Shown piece by piece: positions 1-8,222 of a stretch of 12,490 nt of DNA. The DNA comes from an uncultured Gemmatimonadota bacterium. GTDB taxonomy: Bacteria; Gemmatimonadota; Gemmatimonadetes; Gemmatimonadales; GWC2-71-9. Location of the stretch: the NCBI GenBank assembly GCA_946480845.1, contig CAMLLJ010000069.1, positions 1 through 12,490 of the forward strand. Direction: 5' to 3'. Under the pieces are notes generated by a model. The model made no database searches and was not told the origin of the DNA. It saw only the letters and a program-made list of their open reading frames with translations. Position numbers and translations under genes: made by a program. Numbering within the stretch: the first letter of the stretch is position 1; every line of letters begins with the position of its first letter.

Positions 1-190
1 GGGCCGCGGCTGCGGGCTCATCGTGAGCGAGGTGCGCGACTTCGTCGAGCTGCCCGCCGTGGCCATCGCCGAGCGGGCCAGCCTGCCCGGCGTCGATCCC
101 CGCGTGGTAAGGGCGGTGGCCCGCCGCGGCGACGAGCACTTCGTGATGCTGGATACCGAGGCGCTGCTCGCCCCGATGCTCGGCGGCTGA
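1..190 (+). CDS. cheW: CheW-type chemotaxis adaptor, 3' end only
   Basis: This is the last 62 codons of a gene whose start lies before the window; the reading frame begins at base 2 and ends at TGA 188-190. The protein reads GLIVSEVRDFVELP, then LPGVDPRVVRAVARRGDEHF and VMLDTEALL. This is the typical C-terminal half of a CheW SH3-like domain: a 'V..V..V..LP' strand, a 'G.d.r.v.gva..gd...ilLD...LL' block and a short tail. CheW couples receptors to the kinase CheA in the chemosensory array. It sits directly before cheY and cheA, which supports the call. The missing N-terminus leaves open that it is the CheW-like end of a larger protein, for example a CheV or a multi-CheW protein, but the stop just after the domain fits plain CheW. 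Confidence 0.85.
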   Translation, partial: GRGCGLIVSEVRDFVELPAVAIAERASLPGVDPRVVRAVARRGDEHFVMLDTEALLAPMLGG

Positions 191-238
191 CCGCCCGGTC
201 GGCCCGTCTCTTCGTTCTCCCCGGCTTCGCCAATGCAC

Positions 239-243
239 GGAGG
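239..243 (+). promoter_or_regulatory. Shine-Dalgarno site for cheY
   Basis: GGAGG lies six bases before the GTG at 250, an ideal spacing. It supports the GTG start of cheY and is one of the strongest ribosome-binding sites in the window. The rest of the 59-base gap after cheW (191-249) shows no convincing -35/-10 pair, sigma-54 site or terminator hairpin by eye, so cheY may be co-transcribed with cheW. Confidence 0.75.
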
Positions 244-249
244 TGGTGC

Positions 250-612
250 GTGAGTCACACCGTACTCGTCTGCGATGACGCGATCTTCATGCGCACGATG
301 ATCAGCGACATCCTCACGCAGGCGGGATTCGAGGTCGTCGGCGAGGCGGAATCCGGCTCGCAGGCGGTGGAGAAGTACCGCTCGCTCAAGCCCGACCTCG
401 TCACCATGGACATCGTGATGCCCGACATGGGCGGCATCGACGCGGTGCGCGAGATCTGCAAGGACGATCCCGAGGCCCGGATCCTCATGTGCAGCGCGAT
501 GGGACAGCAGGCGCTGGTGGTCGAGGCCATCCAGGCCGGCGCCAAGGACTTCGTGGTCAAGCCCTTCCAGCCCTCCCGGGTGCTCGAGGCGGTCCAGCGC
601 GTCCTCGGCTGA
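250..612 (+). CDS. cheY: CheY-like single-domain response regulator
   Basis: This 120-residue protein is one receiver domain with no output domain. All catalytic residues are in place: acidic pair D9/D10, phospho-acceptor D54 (in VTMDIVMPDMGG), switch serine S82, F101 in place of the usual aromatic switch residue, and K104 followed by P105. The length equals that of classical CheY. GTG at 250 is chosen because the protein then starts MSHTVLVCDD, as in the family, and because GGAGG lies six bases upstream. It is probably phosphorylated by the CheA encoded four bases downstream and dephosphorylated by the CheC that follows. No flagellar gene is visible, so its target could be a flagellar motor or, given the mglA/mglB genes downstream, a polarity or type IV pilus system. 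That output is inference. Confidence 0.93.
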   Translation: MSHTVLVCDDAIFMRTMISDILTQAGFEVVGEAESGSQAVEKYRSLKPDLVTMDIVMPDMGGIDAVREICKDDPEARILMCSAMGQQALVVEAIQAGAKDFVVKPFQPSRVLEAVQRVLG

Positions 613-616
613 GCCG

Positions 617-2470
617 ATGGACGTCTCGAAGTACGCGGCGCTGTTCCTCGCCGAAAGTCGCGAGCACCTCAGCTCCTGCAACCAGTTCCTGCTCGAATGG
701 GAGCGCGACCCGGCGGCGACGGAACCGGTGGGGGCGCTGTTCCGCGCCATCCACACGGTGAAGGGGATGGCGGCGACGATGGGTTACCAGGCGCTCGCCG
801 ACGTGGCCCACCGGACCGAGAACCTGCTCGAGGCGACGCGGAACGGCCGCACCGGCGCGACGCCGGAGCTGCTCCAGCTGCTCTTCCGCGCCGTGGACGC
901 GCTCAGCGCCGGCGTGGAGCGCATCGGGGCCGGTGACGAGGGCGACGCGCCCGCCGATGCCGAGCTGCTCATCGCGCTCGATCATGCGGCGGCCGCCAAC
1001 GTCGGGGCGCCCACCGCCGAGTTCGTGGCGGTGCGCGCGGCGGCGCGGGCGCGGCTGGTGCGCGTGGCCATCCGCTCCGACGCGACCATGCGCGGGGGCC
1101 GCGCGATGATCGCCGTGCGCCGCGCCGAGACGATCGGTGCGGTGAGCGAGCTCCGGCCGACGCCGGCAGCGTTCGAGCGCGACGATTTCGGCGGCCGGTT
1201 CTCGTTCCGGATCACGTCGGATGCGCCGGACGAGGTGATCGCCACCGCCATCCGCTCCGCGGGCGACGTCGTGGATGTGCGCTTCGGCGAGCCCCAGGCC
1301 GGCGAGCTGGGCGTCGAATCGGTGGCGCGCGGCCGCCAGATCCGCGTCGACCTGCAGCGGCTCGACGTGCTGATGAAGCAGGTCGGCGAGCTGGTCGTGG
1401 CGCGCAACCGGCTGGTGGACCTCGCCGCCAGGACCGAGGAGCGGGCGCTCGAGCCCGTGGCCGAGCGCGTCTCCCGCCTGGTGACGGCGATGCAGGCGGA
1501 GATCATGCAGGCGCGGATGAGCCCGGTCGGCGAGGTCTTCGACCGCTTTCCCCGCCTGGTGCGCGACCTCGCGCGCGAGCTGGGCAAGCAGGCCCGCTTC
1601 GAGGAGGAAGGTGGCGAGATCGAGCTCGACCGCGCCGTGCTCGACGAGATCGGCGACCCGCTGCTGCACCTGATCCGGAACGCCGTGGACCACGGCCTCG
1701 AGCCCGCCGCTGAGCGGGTCGCCGCCGGCAAGCCGGCCGAAGGAACCGTCACCGTCTCGGCGGCCCGGGACCGGAACAGCGTCGCGATCCGGGTCGCCGA
1801 CGACGGCCGCGGCATCGACCGCGCCGCCATCCTCGCCAAGGGCCGCCGCGAGGGCCTGATCGGGCCGGACGTCGAGGTGCTGAGCGACGACCTGCTGCTG
1901 CGCGTGCTCGCGCGCGCCGGCTTCAGCACCGCCACCCAGGTGAGCGGCGTCTCCGGGCGCGGCGTCGGCGTGGACGTGGCGGCGACGCGGGTGCGCGCGC
2001 TGGGCGGCACGCTCACGGTGCAGAGCGACCGCGGGAAGGGGACCACGTTCACGGTGCGCGTCCCGCTCACGCTGGCGATCGTCCGCGCCCTGCTCACCGG
2101 CGTCGGGACCGAGCGCTACGCCGTGCCGCTGGCCTACGTCGCCGAGACGGTCGAGTTCGACCCGCGGTCGCTCACCTCGGTGCGGGACCGCGAGTCGCTG
2201 GTGGTGCGCGACCGAGTGATGCCCACGGTGCACCTGCGCGACCTGGTGTCCGCCGCGGGCACCGGGCCGGTGCTGCCGAAGCGCCCGACCATAATCCTCG
2301 AGATCGGCGAGCGGCGCGCGGCGCTCGTGGTGGACCGCTTGCTGGGACAGCAGGACATCGTCGTGGAGCCCTTCCACGGGCCGCGAGGGATGCCTCCGTA
2401 CGTCGGGGGCGCCACCATTCTGGCTGACGGAGCGCCGGCGCTGATCCTCGACGCCGCCGCACTCGTCTAG
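617..2470 (+). CDS. cheA: Chemotaxis histidine kinase CheA
   Basis: This 617-residue kinase autophosphorylates and passes phosphate to CheY. Domains in order: P1/HPt with phospho-histidine H46 (in FRAIHTVKGMAATMG); an alanine/arginine-rich linker; a P2-like CheY-docking domain at about 146-223; the P3 dimerisation helices from about 240 to 310 (RVDLQRLDVLMKQVGELVV); the P4 ATPase at about 311-480 with N-box N355 and H359 (NAVDHGLE), G1 box D395-G399 (DDGRGID) and G2 box S446-G451 (SGRGVGVD); and the P5 CheW-like domain to the end. There is no C-terminal receiver domain, so the separate CheY is the likely phosphate target. The ATG lies four bases after the cheY stop; no strong ribosome-binding site precedes it, which points to translational coupling. 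The HTVKGMAATMG form of the P1 site resembles the Bacillus/Thermotoga-type CheA rather than the enteric one, which agrees with the presence of cheC. Confidence 0.96.
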   Translation: MDVSKYAALFLAESREHLSSCNQFLLEWERDPAATEPVGALFRAIHTVKGMAATMGYQALADVAHRTENLLEATRNGRTGATPELLQLLFRAVDALSAGVERIGAGDEGDAPADAELLIALDHAAAANVGAPTAEFVAVRAAARARLVRVAIRSDATMRGGRAMIAVRRAETIGAVSELRPTPAAFERDDFGGRFSFRITSDAPDEVIATAIRSAGDVVDVRFGEPQAGELGVESVARGRQIRVDLQRLDVLMKQVGELVVARNRLVDLAARTEERALEPVAERVSRLVTAMQAEIMQARMSPVGEVFDRFPRLVRDLARELGKQARFEEEGGEIELDRAVLDEIGDPLLHLIRNAVDHGLEPAAERVAAGKPAEGTVTVSAARDRNSVAIRVADDGRGIDRAAILAKGRREGLIGPDVEVLSDDLLLRVLARAGFSTATQVSGVSGRGVGVDVAATRVRALGGTLTVQSDRGKGTTFTVRVPLTLAIVRALLTGVGTERYAVPLAYVAETVEFDPRSLTSVRDRESLVVRDRVMPTVHLRDLVSAAGTGPVLPKRPTIILEIGERRAALVVDRLLGQQDIVVEPFHGPRGMPPYVGGATILADGAPALILDAAALV

Positions 2471-2479
2471 CGAGGGGAC

Positions 2480-3100
2480 ATGGAAGACGCCCGCCAGCTG
2501 AAGGCCCTGCAGCTCGACGCGCTTCGCGAGGTCGCCAACATCGGCGCCGGCCACGCGGCGACCGCGCTGTCGCAGATGACCAACCGGACGATCATGATCA
2601 GCGTCCCCGAGGTCAACGTGCGGCCGCTCGAGGAGGTCGCCGACATGCTCGGCCGGCCGGACGCCGTCGTCGCGGCCGTGCTGATGCAGATGATGGGCGA
2701 CCTCACCGGCCGCACCCTGGTGCTCTTTCCCGAGCGCTCCGCCCAGCGCCTCTGCGACATCCTCTTCCGCCGCGAGAACGGCGCCACGGCCGACTTCGGG
2801 CCGATGGAGCAGTCGGGGCTCAAGGAAGTGGGCAACATCCTGGTGAGCGCCTACATGAACGCGCTCAGCGACTTCATGGGGATGATGCTGGTGCCGTCGG
2901 TCCCCAGCCTGGTGATCGACCTGAGCGCCGCCATCCTCACGACGGCGTACCTCAACTTCGGCCACGAGCGCGATTTCGTCTTCTGCGTCGAGACGTCGTT
3001 CCAGCTCGGGGGCGAGCCGGAGCGCCTGGAAGGACACTTCCTCCTGCTCCCGGACATGCCGTCGCTCCGCGCCATCTTCGACGCCATCCGCCTGACCTAG
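2480..3100 (+). CDS. cheC: CheY-P phosphatase CheC
   Basis: This 206-residue protein belongs to the CheC/CheX/FliY phosphatase family. It has both E-x-x-N active-site helices typical of CheC: E17-N20 in LREVANIGAGHAATALSQ and E116-N119 in LKEVGNILVSAYMNALSDF. CheX-type members have one such helix, so CheC is preferred. The family removes phosphate from CheY-P and in Bacillus works with the deamidase CheD; no cheD is present here. The gene starts nine bases after cheA, with GAGGGG at 2472-2477 just before the ATG (a rather short spacing). Lying in the same run as cheA and cheY, it is probably the signal-termination arm of this pathway. Both catalytic pairs are intact, so the protein is probably active. 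Confidence 0.92.
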   Translation: MEDARQLKALQLDALREVANIGAGHAATALSQMTNRTIMISVPEVNVRPLEEVADMLGRPDAVVAAVLMQMMGDLTGRTLVLFPERSAQRLCDILFRRENGATADFGPMEQSGLKEVGNILVSAYMNALSDFMGMMLVPSVPSLVIDLSAAILTTAYLNFGHERDFVFCVETSFQLGGEPERLEGHFLLLPDMPSLRAIFDAIRLT

Positions 3101-3103
3101 CCG

Positions 3104-5815
3104 ATGCCGGCGCCCGTGCTGTCGGAACGCGATCTCGCTGCGCTGCGGTCGTTCGCCCGCCGCATCGACCCAGCGGATGCCGGCGCGCACAACAACCTCG
3201 GCGTCCTCTACTACCAGAAGGGCCTGATCCCCGAGGCGATCGCCGCCTTCGGGCGCGCGCTCGAGCTCGATCCCAAGATGCAGGTGGCCCAGGCCAACCT
3301 GGAGATCGCCTGCCGGGACAGCGGGCACTTCGACCGCCGGGTGGCCGAGCTGCAGGAGCGCCTGCGCCGCTCGCCCGACGATCACGAGGCCCGCTGGGAG
3401 CTGGGCCGCACCTACGCCGCGCTGGGCGACCACGACGACGCGGTCGCCGAGCTCGAGGCGCTGCTCGACCGCCGGCCGCGCGACGTCGCGGCCATGATCC
3501 AGCTCGGCCTCGCGCAGAAGGCGCGGGGCCGGGTCGAGGAGGCGTCGGAGTGGTTCGCCCGCGCCTGCGAGGAGGATCCCGGCAGCGCGGTCGCCCTCTT
3601 CTACCACGGCGAGGCACTCTACAACCGGGGCCTCAACGACCCGGCGCTCCAGGCGCTGCGTGCCGCCATCGCGCGCAATCCCGATTACGCCGATGCGCAC
3701 TATCTCCTCGCCTTCGTCTACGGCGACATGGGCCTGCACGACGAGGCCCGCGAGGCCGCCCGGCGCGCCATTGCCCTCAACCCGGCGCTCACCCGTGCGC
3801 ACGCCAACCTCACGCTGGCGCGGTTCGGCGCCGAGGGCACGGCGGACGGCGCCGGGTCGCCCCGCCCCGAGAGCGTCGGCGATTCAGGGCTCGCGCACTT
3901 CAACCTCGGGCTCGCCTTCCGGCAGAAGGGTTACTTCGCCGAGGCCCTGCGGGAGTACCGGCTGGCGCTCGACGCGGGCGAGGACCGCCGCCACGTGCTG
4001 CAGGCGATGGCCGAGGTCGAGCTGCTGCGCCGCGACCTCGGGGCGGCGCTTCAGCTCTACGAGTCGCTGGTGGTCCAGTATCCCGACTCGCCCAAGCTCT
4101 GGAACGAGCGCGGCGTCTGCCTGCACCAGGCGGGCAACCGGGAGGCGGCGGAGGAGTCGTACCTGCGCGCCGTGGATCTCGACCCGGCGTACGTGCTCGC
4201 GTGGAACAACCTGGGCGTGCTCCGGGCGCAGGACCCGCATGCGGCCGCGACGCTGGACACCTTCCGGCGCGCCGCCCGCGGCCCGCGCGTGCCGGTCACC
4301 GTGCGCCTCAACCTCGCGCTGCTCCATTTCCAGCGCCGCGAGCTGCAGCCCGCCATCGAGGGCTACCGGTCCGCGCTCGCCGAGGAGGCGCAGAACGCGG
4401 TGGCGTGGAACGGCGTCGGGCTCGTGCTGATGGAGCTGAAGCGCTTCTCGGAGGCGCGCACGGCCTTCCAGCGCGCGGTGGAGGCCGACGGCGCGCTGGC
4501 CGCCGCTCATTACAACCTGAGCTTCACGCTGAGCCAGCTCGGCGACTTCGACGGCGCGCTCCGCGAGACCAAGCGCGCGCTCGAGCTCGAGCCCTTCTAC
4601 GTGCCGCAGAAGTACGCCCTCGCCCTGGACCTGCAGTATGAGGACCCGGGCATCACCATCGCCCCGCCCATCGCGCCCGAGCTCGGCGGCGAGGCGCTGG
4701 CCGGCAGTTTCGCGTTCGACGCCGGCGTGCTCGACCAGCTCTTCGCCGACCTGGTCCCGCGGGCGGAGCCGCCGCGTGCCCCGGAGGAGCCCGTCGCCGA
4801 GCCGGCGGCCGCGCCCGTGGGGGACGACGTGCTCGCGCTCGCCCGGGACTACGTCGGCAAGGGCCTGCTCGAGCTGGCCACGGCGGAGCTGGGCCGCGCG
4901 CGTGCGCGCGGTGCCGACGCGGCCCGCGCCACGGTGCTGCTCGGCGACATCTTCGCCCGGCGCGGCCTGCATGGCGAGGCGCTGGAGCGCTACCGTGAGG
5001 CGCGCGCGCTCGACCCCGCCGACGGCGACGCCATGCTCGGCGAGGTCCGCGCCCTCGTGTCGCTCGATCGCGCCGCCGAGGCGGTGCCGCTCGCGGATGA
5101 CCTCGCGCGGCGGCGCGGGGACGATCCCGAGGTGCTGGTCGCCCGCGCGCGCGCCTGCCTTGCCGCGGGCGATGCGCCCAGCGCGCTCGGCTGCGTCCGC
5201 GATGCGCTGGCCCGCGCGCCGGGCCGCCCCGATCTCTACCAGCTCCAGGCGATCATCAGCGCGCGCATGGGCGATACCGCTGCCGCGCTCGAGGCCTGCC
5301 AGCTCGCGCTCCGGATCGACGGCGGCCTGGTGCAGGTCTGGTACGAGCTGGGCTGTCTCGAGGAGCGCCGCGAGAACTGGACCGGCGCGCGGTCCGCGTA
5401 CCTGTGCGCGCTCGACCTGCTGCCGACCTTCACGACGGCATGCCTGGCGCTGGCGGATCTCCTGCGCCGCACCGAGTCGCCCGGCGCCGCGGTGGACGTG
5501 CTGATCGGCGTGCTCGCCGCCGACCCGTACGACTTCGACGCCCTCACCCTGCTGGGCCGGGCCCTCCTCGACGACGGCCGCCCGCAGGAGGCGCTCCAGG
5601 CATTCGACCGGGTGCTGCGCTTCGACCCCGAGCACACCGGCGCGCTCTTCTATCAGGGCGTCGCGCTCGCGCGCGAGCGGCATTTCCGGCGCGCCGTCTC
5701 GTCGTGGGACCGGGTGGTGCAGATCGAGCCGGCGAGCCAGCTCGCCTCGCAGGCGCGGAGCCGGGCCCGCTCCGCGCGCGACCTGCAGCACATCCTTTCG
5801 GGAGCGGGGGACTGA
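3104..5815 (+). CDS. Large TPR-repeat scaffold protein
   Basis: This 903-residue protein is almost entirely tetratricopeptide-like helical repeats; I count about 20 units. About twelve lie in residues 28-495 (for example NNLGVLYYQKGLIPEAIAAF, YNRGLNDPALQALRAAI, NERGVCLHQAGNREAAEESY) and about nine in residues 576-890. The two blocks are joined by a roughly 80-residue linker rich in proline, alanine and acidic residues. There is no signal peptide, membrane segment or catalytic motif, so it is probably a cytoplasmic scaffold. TPR arrays bind partner proteins; the likely partners are the neighbouring Che, MglA/Roadblock or DUF4388 proteins, but that is inference from position. The ATG is three bases after the cheC stop and has no clear ribosome-binding site, so translation may be coupled. 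I do not recognise a named family for the full-length protein. Confidence 0.9.
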   Translation: MPAPVLSERDLAALRSFARRIDPADAGAHNNLGVLYYQKGLIPEAIAAFGRALELDPKMQVAQANLEIACRDSGHFDRRVAELQERLRRSPDDHEARWELGRTYAALGDHDDAVAELEALLDRRPRDVAAMIQLGLAQKARGRVEEASEWFARACEEDPGSAVALFYHGEALYNRGLNDPALQALRAAIARNPDYADAHYLLAFVYGDMGLHDEAREAARRAIALNPALTRAHANLTLARFGAEGTADGAGSPRPESVGDSGLAHFNLGLAFRQKGYFAEALREYRLALDAGEDRRHVLQAMAEVELLRRDLGAALQLYESLVVQYPDSPKLWNERGVCLHQAGNREAAEESYLRAVDLDPAYVLAWNNLGVLRAQDPHAAATLDTFRRAARGPRVPVTVRLNLALLHFQRRELQPAIEGYRSALAEEAQNAVAWNGVGLVLMELKRFSEARTAFQRAVEADGALAAAHYNLSFTLSQLGDFDGALRETKRALELEPFYVPQKYALALDLQYEDPGITIAPPIAPELGGEALAGSFAFDAGVLDQLFADLVPRAEPPRAPEEPVAEPAAAPVGDDVLALARDYVGKGLLELATAELGRARARGADAARATVLLGDIFARRGLHGEALERYREARALDPADGDAMLGEVRALVSLDRAAEAVPLADDLARRRGDDPEVLVARARACLAAGDAPSALGCVRDALARAPGRPDLYQLQAIISARMGDTAAALEACQLALRIDGGLVQVWYELGCLEERRENWTGARSAYLCALDLLPTFTTACLALADLLRRTESPGAAVDVLIGVLAADPYDFDALTLLGRALLDDGRPQEALQAFDRVLRFDPEHTGALFYQGVALARERHFRRAVSSWDRVVQIEPASQLASQARSRARSARDLQHILSGAGD

Positions 5816-5816
5816 C

Positions 5817-6971
5817 GTGCCGATCGAGGGACCGCTCCGCGAGCTGAGCATTCACGATGTCTTCCAGCTGCTCGACCTGGCCCAGAAGACGGGCATCCTC
5901 CGGGTGACGTCGGAGCTCCGGCAGAACGGCGGGACGGTGTACTTCGACCAGGGCGCGGTGGTCGCGGCGGAGATCCAGAGCAATCCGCATCCGCTCGGCT
6001 CGGTGCTGCTGCGCTCGGGGAAGGTGAGCGAGTCGGACCTCGCCCGCGCGCGGGACATGCAGGCGTCGGGCGATTCCCGCCGGCTCGGCGAGATCCTGAT
6101 CGCGGTGGGCGCGGTGCCGCGCAAGGAGCTGGAGCGGCAGGTGCGGGCGCAGGTCGAAGAGGTCATCTTTGAGCTGATGGGATGGTCGGAAGGCTACTTC
6201 TCCTTCAGCGAGTCCCCCCTCGACCACGTGCCGGCCCAGGCGTCGCTGCGCATCCCGACCGGTGCGCTGCTGATGGAGGCCGCGCGGCGGATCGACGAGT
6301 GGAGCCGGATCGAGTCGATGGTGCCGCACCTCGGGGTGGTGCCGCGGCTGGTGGCGCCGGACGGCGTCGAGGCGGCGCCGATGGACCTCCTCCCCGACGA
6401 ATGGGCGGTGCTGGCGGCGGTGGACGGCGCCCGCGACGTACGGGTCCTCGCCGACGCGGTGGGCCGCTCCGACTTCGACGTGGCGCGGACCCTGTACGGC
6501 CTCGCGAGCGCGGGCATCGTGGTGATCGAGGACCCGCGCGCGCCGGGGCTCCCCCCCAGCGTCGGCGGGGAGATCGCCGAGCTGCTCGCGCGCGCCGAGG
6601 CCTACCTGATCGCGGGCGACGCGACCGCGGCGCTTGCGTCGGCGGAAGAGGCCGCGGCGAGCGCCGGCGCCGGCCATCTCCCTTCGCGGCTGATGGCGGC
6701 GCGGGCGCTGCTGGCCGCCGAGCGGCCAGGCGAGGCGCAGGCGGTGCTCGAGGCCGTGCTGGCGTCCGACGTACTCCATGCGCCGGCGCGGCGGCTGCTG
6801 GGGCTCGCGCTCGCGGCACAGGGACAGTTCGACGACGCGATCGACACGTGGGATGCCTGGAGCCGGCTCGACTCGAGACATCCCGAGGAGGATACGCTGG
6901 GCGGATGGGTCAGCAGGTTGCGGGGCGCCGCGGAGCTGCTCGGGCGCGCGGTGCGGGCATCGCATGAGTGA
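5817..6971 (+). CDS. DUF4388 (PATAN) protein with MshEN-like motifs and helical repeats
   Basis: This 384-residue protein has an N-terminal DUF4388/PATAN domain at about 1-58 (GPLRELSIHDVFQLLDLAQK, then GGTVYFDQGAVVAA). Two tandem motifs follow at residues 59-82 and 89-112; each has LGxxL..xxG.(V)....L..(A)...Q spacing like the GspE-N/MshEN domain of pilus and secretion ATPases. Next come a VIFELMGWSEGYFSF block, a winged-helix-like region at about 190-240 (LYGLASAGIVVI) and a TPR-like helical tail at about 245-370. PATAN domains are known from cyanobacterial PatA-type regulators. GTG at 5817 is chosen because the family motif begins at once (compare [10 protein letters not shown] in the paralogue at 11267) and a G-rich stretch at 5801-5810 can act as ribosome-binding site. 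The gene begins one base after the TPR gene stop. It is probably an adaptor between signalling and motility machinery; the true ligand is unknown. Confidence 0.85.
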   Translation: MPIEGPLRELSIHDVFQLLDLAQKTGILRVTSELRQNGGTVYFDQGAVVAAEIQSNPHPLGSVLLRSGKVSESDLARARDMQASGDSRRLGEILIAVGAVPRKELERQVRAQVEEVIFELMGWSEGYFSFSESPLDHVPAQASLRIPTGALLMEAARRIDEWSRIESMVPHLGVVPRLVAPDGVEAAPMDLLPDEWAVLAAVDGARDVRVLADAVGRSDFDVARTLYGLASAGIVVIEDPRAPGLPPSVGGEIAELLARAEAYLIAGDATAALASAEEAAASAGAGHLPSRLMAARALLAAERPGEAQAVLEAVLASDVLHAPARRLLGLALAAQGQFDDAIDTWDAWSRLDSRHPEEDTLGGWVSRLRGAAELLGRAVRASHE

Positions 6972-7875
6972 CGACGTTCGCGCCCTGACTGCCGCGCTCG
7001 CGGCCGATCCGGGGAGCCTGGTCTTCCTCGAGCTTGGCGAAGTGCTGCGCCGGCGGGGGCAGGGCGCGGCCGCGCTCAAGGTCGCGCTCGCCGGTGCCGC
7101 GCGGTATCCCGCGCTCGCGGACGCGCGCGACCTCTGCGCCCGGATCCACAGCGACCTCGGCGACGGCGAATCGGCCTTCGACGCCTGGATGGAGGCGCTG
7201 CAGCTCGACCCCACCCACCTGGGTGCGCACAAGGGCCTGGGCTTCCTCTATTATCGCTCCGGCGATCTCCACCGCGCCCGGCGCCACCTCGAGATCGCGG
7301 TCACCAGGAGCGACGAGGCCGGTCTCCACGCCGCCATTGCCCGCGTCCGCGAGGCGGCCGCTGCCGAGCAGGCGGTCGAGGCCGAGGCAGCGGGGGAAGC
7401 ACAGGCCGCCGAGGGTGGTGATCGGGGCTCCGGGGCCGCCGGCATCCCGGCCGATGCCGCCGCCGATTCGCTGCCGTTCTCCATGGACGCCGAGCCCGGT
7501 GCCGAGCTTCCGCCCGAGGAAGAGCTGTTCGCGGGTTTCGAGGGCGCGCGCGAAGGCCTCCTCCTCCTCGACCAGCACGGCCTCCGGCTGGGTGGCGGCC
7601 TGCGCGACCGCGACGGCGTGGACGTGGCCGACGCGGTCGCGGCCCACCTCGCCGGCGTGTCCCGCGAATCGGGCCGCGCCGCCCGCCTGCTCGAGCTCGG
7701 CGCCTGGCAGAGCCTCGCCGTCGAGTGCGGCGACGGCAACCTGCACCTGTCGGCGCCGTCGCCGGAGACGGTCCTGCTCACGGTGCGCGACGCGAGCGTG
7801 CCGGCCGGCCGGCTCGCCATCCTCGCCGACCGCGCGGGCCAGGCGGCGCGCCGCTGGCTGGAGCGGCTCACGTGA
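6964..7875 (+). CDS. TPR protein with C-terminal Roadblock/LC7 domain
   Basis: This 303-residue protein has N-terminal TPR-like repeats at about 1-115 (LELGEVLRRRGQGAAALKVA, DAWMEALQLDPTHLGAHKGL, FLYYRSGDLHRARRHLEIAV). A low-complexity alanine/glutamate-rich linker spans about 120-190. The C-terminal domain of about 105 residues (from GLLLLDQHGLRLGGGL to LLTVRDASVPAGRLAILADR) has the strand-helix-strand pattern of Roadblock/LC7 proteins. ATG 6964 overlaps the upstream stop by eight bases. The same frame is open further upstream, but that part lies inside the DUF4388 gene and has no repeat signature. Roadblock domains dimerise and often regulate Ras-like GTPases. Two more Roadblock genes and mglA follow, so this may be a scaffold that brings a Roadblock surface to the GTPase. 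The Roadblock assignment rests on pattern reading and is less certain than the TPR part. Confidence 0.8.
   Translation: MSDDVRALTAALAADPGSLVFLELGEVLRRRGQGAAALKVALAGAARYPALADARDLCARIHSDLGDGESAFDAWMEALQLDPTHLGAHKGLGFLYYRSGDLHRARRHLEIAVTRSDEAGLHAAIARVREAAAAEQAVEAEAAGEAQAAEGGDRGSGAAGIPADAAADSLPFSMDAEPGAELPPEEELFAGFEGAREGLLLLDQHGLRLGGGLRDRDGVDVADAVAAHLAGVSRESGRAARLLELGAWQSLAVECGDGNLHLSAPSPETVLLTVRDASVPAGRLAILADRAGQAARRWLERLT
7860..7863 (+). promoter_or_regulatory. Shine-Dalgarno site for the small Roadblock gene
   Basis: GGAG lies eight bases before the GTG at 7872, inside the last codons of the upstream TPR-Roadblock gene. It supports the GTG start that overlaps the upstream stop in a GTGA junction. 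Confidence 0.5.
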
Positions 7876-8222
7876 CCGCCGTCTACCGCGACGCGCTCGA
7901 GCGCGTGAGCGCCATCCGCGGCGTGCACGGCGCGATGCTCGTGTCCACGGAGGACGGGCTGGTGGTCGCGGACTCGCTGATGGAGGGCGTGGACGGCCGG
8001 GCCGTCGCGGCCCTGGCGGCGAGCCTGGTCGGCCGGCTGCGGCGGACCACGGAGAGCGCCGGGCTCCGCCCGCCGCGGCTCTTCCACCTGCGGGCGGAGA
8101 AGGGCTCCATCCTCGCGGTGCCGGCGGCGAACGACCTGCTCGTCGTCGCCGTCGCGCAGCCCGACGCGAACCTCGGGCTCGCCCGGCTCGAGCTGTTCGC
8201 GGCCGCCGAGCGGATCGGCTGA
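7872..8222 (+). CDS. Roadblock/LC7 domain protein, small
   Basis: This 116-residue protein is a single Roadblock/LC7 domain: an N-terminal helix ([18 protein letters not shown]), a strand pair ([20 protein letters not shown]), a central helix ([20 protein letters not shown]), further strands ([20 protein letters not shown]) and a final helix ([15 protein letters not shown]). This is the full length and order of the family. GTG at 7872 is chosen because it overlaps the upstream TGA (GTGA), is preceded by GGAG at 7860, and puts the first family helix at the N-terminus. Roadblock proteins work as homo- or heterodimers and often act as regulators of small GTPases, as MglB does for MglA. With two other Roadblock domains next to it, it could be a dimer partner for either one, comparable in concept to MglC of Myxococcus. 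That comparison is inference. Confidence 0.87.
   Translation: MTAVYRDALERVSAIRGVHGAMLVSTEDGLVVADSLMEGVDGRAVAALAASLVGRLRRTTESAGLRPPRLFHLRAEKGSILAVPAANDLLVVAVAQPDANLGLARLELFAAAERIG

Noticed and set aside
191..249. Terminator or promoter between cheW and cheY.
   Set aside because: No stable hairpin with a T-run and no -35/-10, -24/-12 or flagellar sigma pattern could be read; only the cheY ribosome-binding site is supported.
557..3802. A 1081-codon open frame on the minus strand.
   Set aside because: It lies opposite cheA, cheC and the TPR gene, all with clear families. Its translation is rich in R, H, G, D and V with no domain, as expected of a stop-free mirror frame in GC-rich DNA.
3884..5851. 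A 655-codon minus-strand open frame opposite the TPR gene.
   Set aside because: Same composition bias, no recognisable domain, and completely covered by a convincing repeat protein on the plus strand.
6778..6963. Upstream extension of the TPR-Roadblock frame.
   Set aside because: It overlaps the DUF4388 gene, has no TPR pattern, and ATG 6964 gives a compact overlap start.
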